A stretch of 44,275 bases of DNA, from the NCBI GenBank assembly GCA_002437815.1, contig DJRP01000001.1, positions 1-44,275 of the forward strand, given 5' to 3'. Both the position numbers and the translations under genes were made by a program. The DNA is from Collinsella sp. UBA6357. Its GTDB lineage: Bacteria > Actinomycetota > Coriobacteriia > Coriobacteriales > Coriobacteriaceae. The notes beneath the pieces were generated by a model. The model was not told where the DNA came from and made no database searches. It was given only the letters and a program-made list of their open reading frames with translations. Shown one piece after another: positions 1 to 8,314 of this stretch (positions within the stretch are counted from its first letter, which is position 1; every line of letters begins with the position of its first letter).

Positions 1-156
1 CTGCCCGTGTCCGCCCAGCTCGTGGGCCCCGCGTTCAAGGACCGCCAGCTGCTCACGTTCGCCCGCGCCATCGAGCGCGGTTTCGCCGATGCCAAGACGG
101 GGGCGCCCGCGCTCGCCGTCGCGCCTGATTTCGCCGGGAAGGGGGGCGAGCTGTAA
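1..156 (+). CDS. gatA: GatA, C-terminal end (Asp/Glu-tRNA amidotransferase subunit A)
   Basis: Only the last 51 codons are in the window; the start lies upstream. The frame reads LPVSAQLVGPAFKDRQLL and then a short tail ending GGEL. This matches the conserved C-terminus of the amidase subunit of GatCAB (family pattern LPxGxQxxGxxFxDxxLL). GatA releases ammonia from glutamine for conversion of misacylated Glu-tRNA(Gln) or Asp-tRNA(Asn). Its TAA overlaps the ATG of gatB by one base (TAATG), so the two are translationally coupled. The catalytic Ser-Ser-Lys region is outside the window. Confidence 0.9.
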   Translation: MPVSAQLVGPAFKDRQLLTFARAIERGFADAKTGAPALAVAPDFAGKGGEL

Positions 157-1832
157 TGAAGGAGCTTTCCGAGGTCCTGGAGGACTGGGAGGCCGTCATC
201 GGTCTCGAGATCCATACCGAGCTCACCGCACTCGACACCAAGATGTTCTGCAACTGCAAGCTCAGCCACGAGGACGAGCCCAACGCCAACGTGTGCCCCG
301 TGTGCCTGGGCCTGCCGGGCGCGCTGCCGGTACCCAACAAGAAGGCCATCGAGAGCATCGTCAAGGCCGGTCTCGCCACCAACTGCGAGATCCAGAAGCG
401 TTCGATGTTCTACCGCAAGCACTACTTCTATCCCGACATGGCCAAGAACTTCCAGACCACGCAGGGTCCGGTCGCCTTCGCAATGTACGGGCACCTCGAC
501 CTGGATGTCACGGGCCGCGGCGCCGCCGAGCGCCCCGACTGCGCCTTTGGCGATTCAGAGGCCGAGAGCCTGGCCAGCGCCTCCGCCAACGCCGAGGGCC
601 TCTCGACGTCGATGACCGCGACGATGCGCGAGGGCAACCAGCGCGCGGGACATCTCGCGAGCTACGACGCGTCGAACCTCACGATGCCCGAGCGCCGCGC
701 GGACGGTTCCTACACGGTGCCGATTCGCATCCTGCGCATCCACATGGAGGAGGACGCCGCCAAGATGGTGCACGTGGGCGGTGCCGAGGGCCGTATCACC
801 GCGGCGGCCGAGTCGCTCGTCGACTACAACCGCTGCGGCACGCCGCTCATCGAGCTCGTCACCGAGCCCGACCTGCGCACGCCCGAGGAGGCGCGCCTGT
901 TCATGGAGAAGCTCCGCCGCATCTTCGTGACGCTCGGCATCTCCGACTGCTCGATGGAGAAGGGTTCCATGCGCTGCGACGGAAACGTGTCGCTGCGCCG
1001 CCGCGGCTCGACCAAGCTCGGCACCAAGACGGAGCTCAAGAACCTCAACTCCTTCAAGGCTCTGCATGACGGCCTCGCCTACGAGATCTGCCGCCAGGCC
1101 GAGGTGCTCGAGGAGGGCGGCATCATCTACCAGGAGACCCGCCACTGGGAGCCTTCGAAGAAGCGCACCGTCGTCATGCGCGTCAAGGAGACGGCCGACG
1201 ACTACCGCCTGTTCCCCGACCCCGATCTGGCACCGTTCGACCTGGATGACGAGTTCATCGAACGCTGCCGCGCCGAGATCCCGGAGCTGCCCGACGCCAA
1301 GCGCGACCGCTTCGAGCAGGACTTTGGCATCAAGGCTGCGGATGCCGAGCAGATCGCCGGCGACCCGGTCTATGCCGAGTTCTTCGAGGAGGCCGCGGCC
1401 GGCATGCAGGGCAAGGAGGCCCAGACGGTCGCGAACCTGCTCGTCAACGAGACGGTCGCCTACCTCAAGGGCGCGGGCGTGGCGCTCGACGAGTCCGGCA
1501 TCAAGCCGACCCAGGTGGCGGCGCTGGCCAAGCTCCTCGCGAGCGATGCCATCAGCTCCAACCAGGCGCACGAGGTCTTCGAGGCCATGGCCGAGACCGG
1601 CGACGATCCCAACAAGATCGTGGACGAGCGCGGCATGCGCCAGGTGAGTGATACCGGCGCGCTGCAGCCGATCGTGGACGAGGTGCTCGCGAACTGCCCG
1701 GACCAGGCGCAACAGTACCGCGACGGCAACCAGAAGGTTATCGGGTATCTGGTGGGACAGTGCATGAAGGCGAGCCGCGGCAAGGGCAACCCCAAGCTCT
1801 TCAACGAGTTGCTGAGGAAGGCGCTCGCGTAG
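156..1832 (+). CDS. gatB: GatB, Asp/Glu-tRNA amidotransferase subunit B, with an insertion
   Basis: 558 residues. GatB binds the misacylated tRNA and carries the kinase/transamidase site. Seen: WEAVIGLEIHTEL near the N-terminus, CNCK and CPVC (a CxC...CxxC zinc-type pattern, residues 32-50), LGLPGALPVPN, YRKHYFYPDM, RIHMEEDAAK, and a C-terminal YqeY/GatB helical domain ending with the tRNA-binding tail (GNQKVIGYLVGQCMKASRGKGNP). Most family members are about 475-500 residues. The extra length sits mainly between GHLDLDV and VPIRILRIHMEED (about residues 119-186), a Ser/Ala-rich stretch. The start is fixed by the one-base overlap with gatA. No gatC is visible; it would be expected upstream. 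Confidence 0.95.
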   Translation: MKELSEVLEDWEAVIGLEIHTELTALDTKMFCNCKLSHEDEPNANVCPVCLGLPGALPVPNKKAIESIVKAGLATNCEIQKRSMFYRKHYFYPDMAKNFQTTQGPVAFAMYGHLDLDVTGRGAAERPDCAFGDSEAESLASASANAEGLSTSMTATMREGNQRAGHLASYDASNLTMPERRADGSYTVPIRILRIHMEEDAAKMVHVGGAEGRITAAAESLVDYNRCGTPLIELVTEPDLRTPEEARLFMEKLRRIFVTLGISDCSMEKGSMRCDGNVSLRRRGSTKLGTKTELKNLNSFKALHDGLAYEICRQAEVLEEGGIIYQETRHWEPSKKRTVVMRVKETADDYRLFPDPDLAPFDLDDEFIERCRAEIPELPDAKRDRFEQDFGIKAADAEQIAGDPVYAEFFEEAAAGMQGKEAQTVANLLVNETVAYLKGAGVALDESGIKPTQVAALAKLLASDAISSNQAHEVFEAMAETGDDPNKIVDERGMRQVSDTGALQPIVDEVLANCPDQAQQYRDGNQKVIGYLVGQCMKASRGKGNPKLFNELLRKALA

Positions 1833-1846
1833 TAGGCGAGGGCCGA

Positions 1847-1968
1847 GGGGTCCGGCAGGGCGGGTGCTTCCTCAAAATTTCGAACAGTCCTGTGCAAGAC
1901 GGAGGCGCCACTGGCGCCTCCTTTGCGTGCGGAACTCATTTTGAGCAAGTACCCGCCCTGCCGGCCCC
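1847..1968. repeat. 122-bp imperfect palindrome between gatB and the AraC-type gene
   Basis: Nested inverted repeat. The outer arms are CCGGCAGGGCGGGT (1852-1865) and its exact complement at 1951-1964. The next arms are CTCAAAAT (1871-1878) and ATTTTGAG (1938-1945), joined by a nearly paired CTT/AAG section. The centre is GGAGGCGCC-ACT-GGCGCCTCC (1901-1921). It is far larger than a normal terminator. It may be a mobile or REP-type hairpin element that also terminates gatB transcription. Confidence 0.7.
1901..1924 (+). terminator. Terminator-like core hairpin after gatB
   Basis: Perfect 9-bp stem GGAGGCGCC/GGCGCCTCC with a 3-nt loop, followed by TTT and then GC-rich sequence. The short T-run makes termination efficiency uncertain. 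Confidence 0.5.
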
Positions 1969-2090
1969 TCCCGATCCCGATACGACTCGGCCTTCCGGGT
2001 CAGCTGTCTGCATTAGTAATATGTAGGAACTGTGAACGAATGCGATGCTGACAATCTCGTTCAGTCCTTGATTCCTGATAGTTGAAAGTC

Positions 2091-3089
2091 CTAGTCGTGA
2101 CGGGCTCTCCAAGCGGTGGGCGTCTCGCCGGTGTATTGCCTGAACGCTTGGGCGAAGGCCGCCTGTTGGGGGTAGCCGAGCTTCTCGGCTATCTGGGCTA
2201 TCGTGAGCGAGCCGTCTGACAGCAGATCTTGTGCTCGTTCGATGCGGCGCCTTCGGATATAGGTGCCCAACGATTCACCGGTCTGGGCTTTGAAGGTGGC
2301 GCAGAGCTTGGAGCGACTTATATAGAGCTGTCCGGCTACTTCGTTCACGCCGATGCGCCGCCCGGCATCGAGTGCGCGCTCGGCGGCCGCTGCCGCCTCC
2401 TCGACGATGCTCGCGCTTGCCCGTAAACCTTCTTCCACGCGCGCTTGCCTCAGCGCCGCGCGCGAACGAGCGAGCTCGGCGACCATCGTGTCCACGATGG
2501 CCCGCATATACAGATGTCCTCCGGTTGCACGGGCACGTTTCTCATCGATGCTCCGGAGCGTTTGACAGATCGCCGACATCGCTTCCTCGTTCCAGGTCTC
2601 GGCAAAAGCGTCGAAAATCCCCGTGAACTCGGCAGGATAGTGCCTCTCGAGCTCATCGAAAAAACCGGGCAGGAATATCACGGAGCGCGAGTGGTAGAGC
2701 TGCCCGGCAAACAGTGGACTCTGCTCCTCGCCGCAACGGTCTTGGATAAAGCTGCAGACGGTATTGTTCGGCCACGGTCCGTGTAACGGCTTGAGGTTCG
2801 CCGGCACGATGCCGGTCTCGGGCATACAGGTGAGGGTGGAGTTGCTGACCTCGCTCACGCAGGCATAGGGTTCCGGTGTGTATTCCAAAAGATTCATATC
2901 GTGCGCCGGCGTGATATGGTGCTCCATCACCAGACACGTGGGGGAGAGCGGCATGATCCACGCGTATCCATGGCCCAGTTCGTTGGTTACCTCGCCGGTA
3001 AAAACGGCCCCCCTGCTTTTAAGCTCAAGGCCGAATTGCTCGAATTGCGGCGCGTAGAGCTCGGTTATGTCGGTCGCCGCTCGCCGCAT
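2091..3089 (-). CDS. AraC-family transcriptional regulator
   Basis: 332 residues. The C-terminal ~94 residues (239-332) form the two-HTH AraC domain: GVNEVAGQLYISRSKLCATF is the first helix-turn-helix, LTIAQIAEKLGYPQQAAFAQAF the second, followed by YTGETPTAWR. The N-terminal ~230 residues lack a motif I can name and are presumably the ligand-sensing part. It is divergent from two ABC transporter genes with a 120-bp shared intergenic region, so control of that pair is the natural inference. AraC-type regulators beside IrtAB/YbtPQ-type transporters usually respond to iron-siderophore or related signals; the ligand here is not shown. The SD upstream of the chosen ATG (AAGGGA) is about 12 bases away, so a different start is possible. 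Confidence 0.88.
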   Translation of the reverse strand: MRRAATDITELYAPQFEQFGLELKSRGAVFTGEVTNELGHGYAWIMPLSPTCLVMEHHITPAHDMNLLEYTPEPYACVSEVSNSTLTCMPETGIVPANLKPLHGPWPNNTVCSFIQDRCGEEQSPLFAGQLYHSRSVIFLPGFFDELERHYPAEFTGIFDAFAETWNEEAMSAICQTLRSIDEKRARATGGHLYMRAIVDTMVAELARSRAALRQARVEEGLRASASIVEEAAAAAERALDAGRRIGVNEVAGQLYISRSKLCATFKAQTGESLGTYIRRRRIERAQDLLSDGSLTIAQIAEKLGYPQQAAFAQAFRQYTGETPTAWRARHD

Positions 3090-3209
3090 TTGCAGAAACG
3101 TCCCTTTCTTTTGCGAAACCGTCCACGCCTGTCCGCAGGCGCGCTTGCGATAAACGGCTCAATGATAAGTTGATTGAGGTTAACTCGCAAGTTGTCAGAA
3201 AGGAATCGC

Positions 3210-5033
3210 ATGGCAAAGGACAAAAAGGAAAGCGGTGGGATCGGCGAGCTGCTCGCCTATGCCGGTGACCGCAAGGTCCTCACCTATCTGGGCATGGCGC
3301 TCTCGGCGCTATCGCAGCTGCTGGGCTTTGGCCCATATGTGTGTATCTGGTTTGTCGCACGCGACCTGATCGCCGTGGCGCCTCGTTGGGGCGAGGCGGC
3401 GGATATCGCGACATACGGCTGGTGGGCGGTTGGATTCGCTTTGGCAGGGATCGTCGCCTACTTTGCGGGGCTCATGTGCACGCATCTCGCGGCGTTTCGC
3501 TGCGCGTCCAATATCCGCAAAGCCACATCCGAGCATCTGCTCAAATTGCCGCTTGGGTATTTCGATACACATGCCACCGGTGAGCTGCGCCGCATTGTGG
3601 ACGGATGCGCGGCGTCCACCGAGACGCTGCTCGCGCATATGCTGCCTGATATCGCGGGTGCCGTAGCGATGGTCATGGGCCTGCTCATGCTGCTGTTCGC
3701 CTTCGATTGGCGCCTGGGCGCGGCGTGCCTTATCTCGGTTGTCGTCTCGTTTGGCGCCATGGCAAGCATGATGGGTGGCAAAGGCGGCGAGTTCATGAAG
3801 GCGTACATGGGCGCACTCGTCAATATGAATAAGACGGGCACCGAATACGTCCGCGGTATCCCCGTGGTCAAGGTGTTTCAGCAAACGGTCTATTCCTTCA
3901 AGGCGTTCCATGATGCGATCACCGAGTACGCGCGCATGGCGCAAGACTACGCCGGCACGTTCTGCCGCGCGCCGCAGGTGATCAACCTGACGGCCCTCAA
4001 CGGCTTGGTGGCCTTCTTCCTTCCCGTGGCATTGCTGCTCGCGCCGGGCGAGGCGGACTTCGCGCGCTTTCTGACCAACTTCACCTTCTATGCCATCTTT
4101 TCGGCCGTGGTGCCCACAGCCATGACCAAGCTCATGTTTGTGGGCGAGGCGTCGCAGATGAGTGCCGACTCTCTGTCGCGTATCCATGAGATCATGGGGT
4201 CTCAACAGCTTCCGGTACCCGCCGATCCCAAGCATCCGGCCGGCAGCGATGTGCGCTTCGAGGATGTGACCTTTGCCTACGAGGGCACCGATGCCCCTGC
4301 CATCGATCATGTGAGCTTTACCGTGCCCGCGGGTGCCACGGTGGCGCTCGTCGGGCCCTCGGGCGGCGGAAAGTCGACCTGTGCGAGTCTTGTCCCGCGC
4401 TTTTGGGATGTGTCCGCAGGCCGCGTGCTCGTGGGCGGCGTGGATGTGCGCGATATGGATCCGCACGAGCTCATGGATCAGGTCGCCTTTGTGTTCCAGA
4501 CCAATAGGCTCTTCAGCCAAACGCTTGCCGATAACGTGCGCGCTGTGCGCCCCAATGCCACCGATGACGAGGTTCGCGCGGCTCTTTCCGCTGCGCAATG
4601 CGACGACATCGTGGCCAAGCACCCGCAGGGCATCGATACCATGCTTGGCGCCGGCGGCGCCTATCTCTCGGGCGGTGAGGTCCAACGCGTGGCGCTTGCC
4701 CGCGCCATCCTCAAGGATGCACCTATCATCGTGCTCGACGAGGCCACGGCTTTTGCCGACCCCGAGAACGAGGCGCTCATCCAACGCGCGTTTAACCAGT
4801 TGACGGCGGGGCGCACCGTCATCATGATCGCCCATCGTCTCTCGACGGTGGTGGGGGCCGACAAGATCGTGGTGCTCGACCAGGGCCATGTTCGCGAGTC
4901 GGGCACCCATGCTGAGCTCATGGCCGCGGGCGATCTCTACGCCAAGATGTGGGCCGACTACGAACAAGCTGCCAGCTGGAAGATCGGCGCTGCGGACACG
5001 GGTACGCCGGCTGCGAAGGGAGGCGAGGCCTAG
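3210..5033 (+). CDS. ABC transporter, fused permease/ATPase, first of a pair (IrtA/YbtP-like)
   Basis: 607 residues: a type IV (exporter-fold) transmembrane domain (about 1-330) followed by an ATPase. Seen: Walker A GPSGGGKST (382-390), Q-loop VFQTNRLFSQT, signature LSGGEVQ (486-492), Walker B IIVLDEA with Glu at 511, and H-loop IAHRLSTV. The D-loop region reads ATAFADPENE instead of the usual ATASLD. That variant is characteristic of IrtA/YbtP-type transporters, which have an exporter fold but import siderophores. The start is ATG 3210 because AGAAAGGA lies 5 bases upstream; an in-frame ATG at 3174 has no ribosome site. The stop abuts the next gene's ATG, so the pair is an operon and probably a heterodimer. 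A drug or peptide exporter remains possible. Confidence 0.88.
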   Translation: MAKDKKESGGIGELLAYAGDRKVLTYLGMALSALSQLLGFGPYVCIWFVARDLIAVAPRWGEAADIATYGWWAVGFALAGIVAYFAGLMCTHLAAFRCASNIRKATSEHLLKLPLGYFDTHATGELRRIVDGCAASTETLLAHMLPDIAGAVAMVMGLLMLLFAFDWRLGAACLISVVVSFGAMASMMGGKGGEFMKAYMGALVNMNKTGTEYVRGIPVVKVFQQTVYSFKAFHDAITEYARMAQDYAGTFCRAPQVINLTALNGLVAFFLPVALLLAPGEADFARFLTNFTFYAIFSAVVPTAMTKLMFVGEASQMSADSLSRIHEIMGSQQLPVPADPKHPAGSDVRFEDVTFAYEGTDAPAIDHVSFTVPAGATVALVGPSGGGKSTCASLVPRFWDVSAGRVLVGGVDVRDMDPHELMDQVAFVFQTNRLFSQTLADNVRAVRPNATDDEVRAALSAAQCDDIVAKHPQGIDTMLGAGGAYLSGGEVQRVALARAILKDAPIIVLDEATAFADPENEALIQRAFNQLTAGRTVIMIAHRLSTVVGADKIVVLDQGHVRESGTHAELMAAGDLYAKMWADYEQAASWKIGAADTGTPAAKGGEA

Positions 5034-6791
5034 ATGTTCGCCTCGTTCAAAAACAAGTACTTCTTATCCGATAAGGGTATCGCCGGCGTCAAGCGTGGCA
5101 TGCTCTGGACCACACTCACCAACCTTGTCACCATGGCCGGTATGGGCTTTTTATTCCTGGTTATGGCGGGCTTTGTCGAGCATCTGGTGGCAGGGGCGGA
5201 TCTGCCAACTGTGTTGCCTGTCATATGCGGGCTTGCGATCTTCTTAGTCCTGCTGTTTGTGTGCAACTGGCAGCAATATTACTACACCTACTGCATCTTC
5301 TATGAAGAGTGCGGCAAACAGCGCATAGAGATCGCGGAGCGCCTGCGTAAGCTGCCGCTGTCCTTCTTCGGACGTCGCGACCTTGCCGATCTCACCGAGA
5401 CCATCATGGGCGACGCCCAGACCATGGAGCATGCCTACAGCCATGTGCTGGGCGAGCTCTGGGGCGCCGTCATTGCGAGCGCCATCGTGTTCGTTGGATC
5501 GCTCTGCTTCTGCTGGCAGCTGGCGGTCGCGGCGTTTTGGAGCGTGCCCGTGGCGTTTGCCGTGTTGATGTTGACGCGCAGACCCATGGCGGCAGTGTTC
5601 GATCGCGTGCGAGCCCAAAAGGTTAAGGTTACCGAAGCTGTGCAGGAGACGCTCGATTGCGTGCGCGAGATCCGAGCCACCAACCAGGAGACGTACTATC
5701 TCGAAGGCTTGAACGCGGTGATCGACCGACAGGAACGGGAAACCACCAAGGGCGAACTTGTCAACGGGCTCTTGGTCAATTCGTCGTTTGCCATCCTTCG
5801 CCTGGGAATCGCCACCACGCTCATCGTCGGTGCGGGGTTGATCATGGCGGGCAAGATCGACTATTTGGTAATGTTTGCTTTTCTGCTTATGGTGAGCCGT
5901 ATCTACGCGCCGTTCGACCAAGCGCTCATGCTGATGTCGGAGCTGTTTGCGGCGGAGTCCTCGGCCAAGCGCATGCGCTCGATCATGGAGGAGCCTGTGG
6001 CGCAGGGGAGCGACGTGTTCGAGCCAGCCGGGCATGATGTGGTGTTCGACCATGTCGCGTTTTCCTACGGCGCGGGCGAGGACGGACGCGCGGGCGAGCA
6101 GGTTCTGCGCGATGTGAGCTTTATCGCCAAAGAAGGCGAGGTCACGGCACTGGTCGGCCCTTCGGGTTCCGGTAAGTCCACGGTGAGCCGCCTGGCTGCG
6201 CGCTTTTGGGATGCCACAGCGGGCGCCGTCTCGGTGGGCGGCGTGGACGTTGCGAACGTGGACCCCGAGGTCCTGCTGCGCGACTACGCCATCGTGTTTC
6301 AGGACGTACTGCTTTTCGATGACACGGTGATGGGCAATATCCGTCTGGGGCGCCGCGATGCCACCGATGAGGAAGTGCTTGCCGCCGCGCGTGCCGCAAA
6401 CTGCGACGAGTTCGTAAAGCGCATGCCCCAGGGTTACGACACCATGATCGGCGAGAACGGGTCCAAGCTCTCGGGTGGCGAGCGCCAGCGCATCTCCATC
6501 GCACGTGCATTGCTCAAAGATGCGCCTATCGTGCTGTTGGACGAGGCCACGGCAAGTTTGGATGTCGAGAACGAGACGGTGGTGCAGCAGGCGATCTCCC
6601 GTCTGCTTGCCGACAAGACGGTGATCGTGATCGCGCATCGCATGCGTACGGTTGAGAACGCCGACAAGATCGTGGTGCTCAAGGACGGCGTGGTTGCCGA
6701 GCAGGGTACCCCCGCCGAGCTCAAGGCGGCGGGCGGTGAGTTCGCGCATATGGTCGCCTTGCAAAAAGAGGCGGCTGCCTGGCAGATCTAG
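5034..6791 (+). CDS. ABC transporter, fused permease/ATPase, second of a pair (IrtB/YbtQ-like)
   Basis: 585 residues. The N-terminal half has repeated hydrophobic spans such as GMGFLFLVMAGFV and VICGLAIFLVLLFV. The ATPase has Walker A GPSGSGKST (375-383), signature LSGGERQ (from 479), Walker B IVLLDEATASLD and H-loop IAHRMRTV. All catalytic motifs are intact, unlike its partner's variant D-loop, so the two ATP sites of the presumed heterodimer would differ slightly. The ATG directly follows the partner's TAG. No terminator is evident before the toxin-antitoxin promoter at 6841. Confidence 0.88.
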   Translation: MFASFKNKYFLSDKGIAGVKRGMLWTTLTNLVTMAGMGFLFLVMAGFVEHLVAGADLPTVLPVICGLAIFLVLLFVCNWQQYYYTYCIFYEECGKQRIEIAERLRKLPLSFFGRRDLADLTETIMGDAQTMEHAYSHVLGELWGAVIASAIVFVGSLCFCWQLAVAAFWSVPVAFAVLMLTRRPMAAVFDRVRAQKVKVTEAVQETLDCVREIRATNQETYYLEGLNAVIDRQERETTKGELVNGLLVNSSFAILRLGIATTLIVGAGLIMAGKIDYLVMFAFLLMVSRIYAPFDQALMLMSELFAAESSAKRMRSIMEEPVAQGSDVFEPAGHDVVFDHVAFSYGAGEDGRAGEQVLRDVSFIAKEGEVTALVGPSGSGKSTVSRLAARFWDATAGAVSVGGVDVANVDPEVLLRDYAIVFQDVLLFDDTVMGNIRLGRRDATDEEVLAAARAANCDEFVKRMPQGYDTMIGENGSKLSGGERQRISIARALLKDAPIVLLDEATASLDVENETVVQQAISRLLADKTVIVIAHRMRTVENADKIVVLKDGVVAEQGTPAELKAAGGEFAHMVALQKEAAAWQI

Positions 6792-6840
6792 GGCCGAACC
6801 GAGAAAGCAACGAGCACGGGCTATCCTCTGCGTAGTGAGC

Positions 6841-6846
6841 TATAAT
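6841..6846 (+). promoter_or_regulatory. -10 box of the toxin-antitoxin operon
   Basis: A perfect TATAAT lies 43 bases upstream of the antitoxin start in an AT-rich stretch that contrasts with its GC-rich neighbours. No good -35 is visible at the normal distance, so expression may be weak or need help. Confidence 0.55.
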
Positions 6847-6850
6847 ATTG

Positions 6851-6869
6851 TTGCTAGCATTGATAGCAA
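6851..6869. promoter_or_regulatory. Inverted-repeat operator of the toxin-antitoxin operon
   Basis: TTGCTA-N7-TAGCAA lies between the -10 box and the ribosome site, where bound antitoxin would block transcription. Autoregulation through such a site is typical of RelB/DinJ-type modules; binding here is inferred. Confidence 0.6.
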
Positions 6870-6888
6870 TCAAGAGGAGATGATTGGT

Positions 6889-7251
6889 TTGAGCGGCGCA
6901 GCTGCTGGGTTGGCCCAAGTGAACGTTCGCGTCGACCGCCATGCGAAAGAACGGGCCGAACAGTCTCTTCGTTTGGTCGGCATGTCTTTGCCGCGGGTCA
7001 TCAAAAACGTTGTCGAAAAAATAGCCATGGGCGGTCGGTCGTGCGAAGAGGTGCTTGCGGCGCTTGACACTGAGCCGTGCGCCGAGGAGACGGTTGGGGA
7101 GTCTCCGTTCGCAGCATCATGGGCTTCGGCCGATCAGCTCTATCGGGATCTGGGTATTTCTGGCGATCCGGTCTCCGGCGAGCGTGATTGGGATGTCGTC
7201 TACTCCGAGGCGATGGATGCCCATTATCGCGGGAAAGGGCTGATTTCGTGA
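6889..7251 (+). CDS. RelB/DinJ-like antitoxin
   Basis: 120 residues. The N-terminal segment (about 10-48) has the ribbon-helix-helix look of RelB/DinJ antitoxins: a short strand QVNVRVDRH, then KERAEQSLRLVGMSLPRVIKNVVEKIA. The acidic C-terminal part (DPVSGERDWDVVYSEAMDAHYRGKG) would wrap the toxin. The start is TTG 6889, because the SD AGAGGAGA (6873-6880) is 8 bases upstream; the in-frame ATG at 6880 overlaps that SD and cannot use it. Its stop overlaps the toxin's GTG (GTGA), the usual coupling of such pairs. The partner is a PIN protein rather than a RelE/YafQ fold, an uncommon combination. Confidence 0.75.
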   Translation: MSGAAAGLAQVNVRVDRHAKERAEQSLRLVGMSLPRVIKNVVEKIAMGGRSCEEVLAALDTEPCAEETVGESPFAASWASADQLYRDLGISGDPVSGERDWDVVYSEAMDAHYRGKGLIS

Positions 7252-7748
7252 GTCCATTACCTTTTCGCATCATGGTCGATACCAACGTTTGGGTCGATTC
7301 GTTCTGCATGGACCATGCCGGGTCCTTGGCCGCACGCGCCTTTATTGACCGAGCGGCCGAAGCAGGGGCTTTGCTCATGTTTCCTGCTCACATCGCTAAA
7401 GACGTTTTGTATATCGCACAGCACGAGCTCAAGCGAAGCGCGCTCGCCGAACGAAGGCCGATGGATGCCGCCACCTCGCGAGCGATTGAGGAAACGAGCC
7501 TTGCCTTCGTCAAAAACATGATGGAGAACGCAACGCCTGTCGGCGCCGATGCGTCCGATTTGTGGCTGGCCGAGAAATACCTGACGCTTCATCGCGACTA
7601 TGAGGACAACCTGGTTTTGGCGGCCTGCAGGCGTGGGGAGGCCGACTATCTGGTGACAAGCGATAAAAAGCTACTCGAGCATGCCGATATCGCAGCCAAG
7701 ACCCCTCAGCAGATGATGTCGATCTTGGCATTGCGCGGGCTGAGATAG
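7248..7748 (+). CDS. PIN-domain ribonuclease toxin
   Basis: 166 residues. PIN-domain acidic residues are visible: DTNVWVD near the N-terminus, EDNLVLAACRRGEADYLVTSDKKLL near the C-terminus (the NLVLAA...A..LVTSD pattern of the PIN_3/VapC group), and intermediate acidic positions such as DASDLWLAEKYL. The expected role is a metal-dependent endoribonuclease acting on tRNA, rRNA or mRNA; the target is unknown. GTG 7248 is chosen because it overlaps the antitoxin stop by 4 bases; ATG 7272 is the alternative and still keeps the first Asp. Confidence 0.82.
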   Translation: MSPLPFRIMVDTNVWVDSFCMDHAGSLAARAFIDRAAEAGALLMFPAHIAKDVLYIAQHELKRSALAERRPMDAATSRAIEETSLAFVKNMMENATPVGADASDLWLAEKYLTLHRDYEDNLVLAACRRGEADYLVTSDKKLLEHADIAAKTPQQMMSILALRGLR

Positions 7749-7758
7749 CCCGTTTGGG

Positions 7759-7806
7759 AAGGGCATGCCGTCCGTTTCGATTTCGTGCGGCATGCCCTTG
7801 TTCTTT
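7759..7806 (+). terminator. Terminator after the PIN toxin, shared with the converging gene
   Basis: Perfect 12-bp stem AAGGGCATGCCG (7759-7770) and CGGCATGCCCTT (7788-7799) with a 17-nt loop, followed by GTTCTTTT. It lies between convergent genes and probably stops both. Confidence 0.8.
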
Positions 7807-8243
7807 TACTTGAGTTGGTTTTTGATGTCGGCCGCATGCTCAAGCAGGTTCACCGCGGCGGCGCTATCCAGGTTGATGGCAGCGAGGCTTCGGTAGACCC
7901 ATTCGTTGACCTGCGTGTTCTTGACGCCGGCGGTCTTCATGAGGGCGGTGACGTCGGCGATCTTGCCAAAGAGCTCGGCTTTGGCGCCAGCGAGCTCGAT
8001 GTCGAGGCCGTGGTAGGCCGTGACGCCGCGATGCTCGGCCACGTGGTCGATAAAGCCGTCGACGGTGTCGAGTTGCTCGGCGAGGGTCGTCTTATCAGCG
8101 CCGCTCGAGATGGCGTTGACGGCCTCGACCACGACGAGCGCCGGATGACCGCACGGCACGAAGCCCTCGATCTGGTCCATGGCCTCCGTGATGGTGGAGC
8201 CGAGCCCCACAAGGGCATTGATGAGCTGCTGTTTGGTGTTCAT
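7806..8243 (-). CDS. Hypothetical helical protein
   Basis: 145 residues, not recognised. It is mostly helical in composition, with no signal peptide, membrane segment or cysteine-rich site. Segments include NALVGLGSTITEAMDQIEGF, ALVVVEAVNAISSGADKTTL and a Leu/Ala-rich C-terminus (AAVNLLEHAADIKNQLK). The start is ATG at 8243, with GAAAGG about 7 bases upstream on the minus strand; an upstream in-frame extension to 8339 lacks a ribosome site and has non-coding composition. It converges with the PIN toxin and is transcribed away from tmRNA. Confidence 0.6.
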   Translation of the reverse strand: MNTKQQLINALVGLGSTITEAMDQIEGFVPCGHPALVVVEAVNAISSGADKTTLAEQLDTVDGFIDHVAEHRGVTAYHGLDIELAGAKAELFGKIADVTALMKTAGVKNTQVNEWVYRSLAAINLDSAAAVNLLEHAADIKNQLK

Positions 8244-8314
8244 GGTCGAGCCTTTCGATCGAGGTACTGTCTGGCGCCCACTATACGATGGCATTAAGGT
8301 AGCAAAAATGCGAA

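Noticed and set aside
3144..3185. Fur box between the AraC gene and the ABC transporters
   Set aside because: GATAAGTTGATTGAGGTTAAC is only loosely similar to a Fur site and lacks the symmetric hexamers.
3309..6764. Two 500+ codon frames antisense to the ABC transporters
   Set aside because: His/Arg/Gly-rich shadows with no recognisable domain; the transporters are unambiguous on the plus strand.
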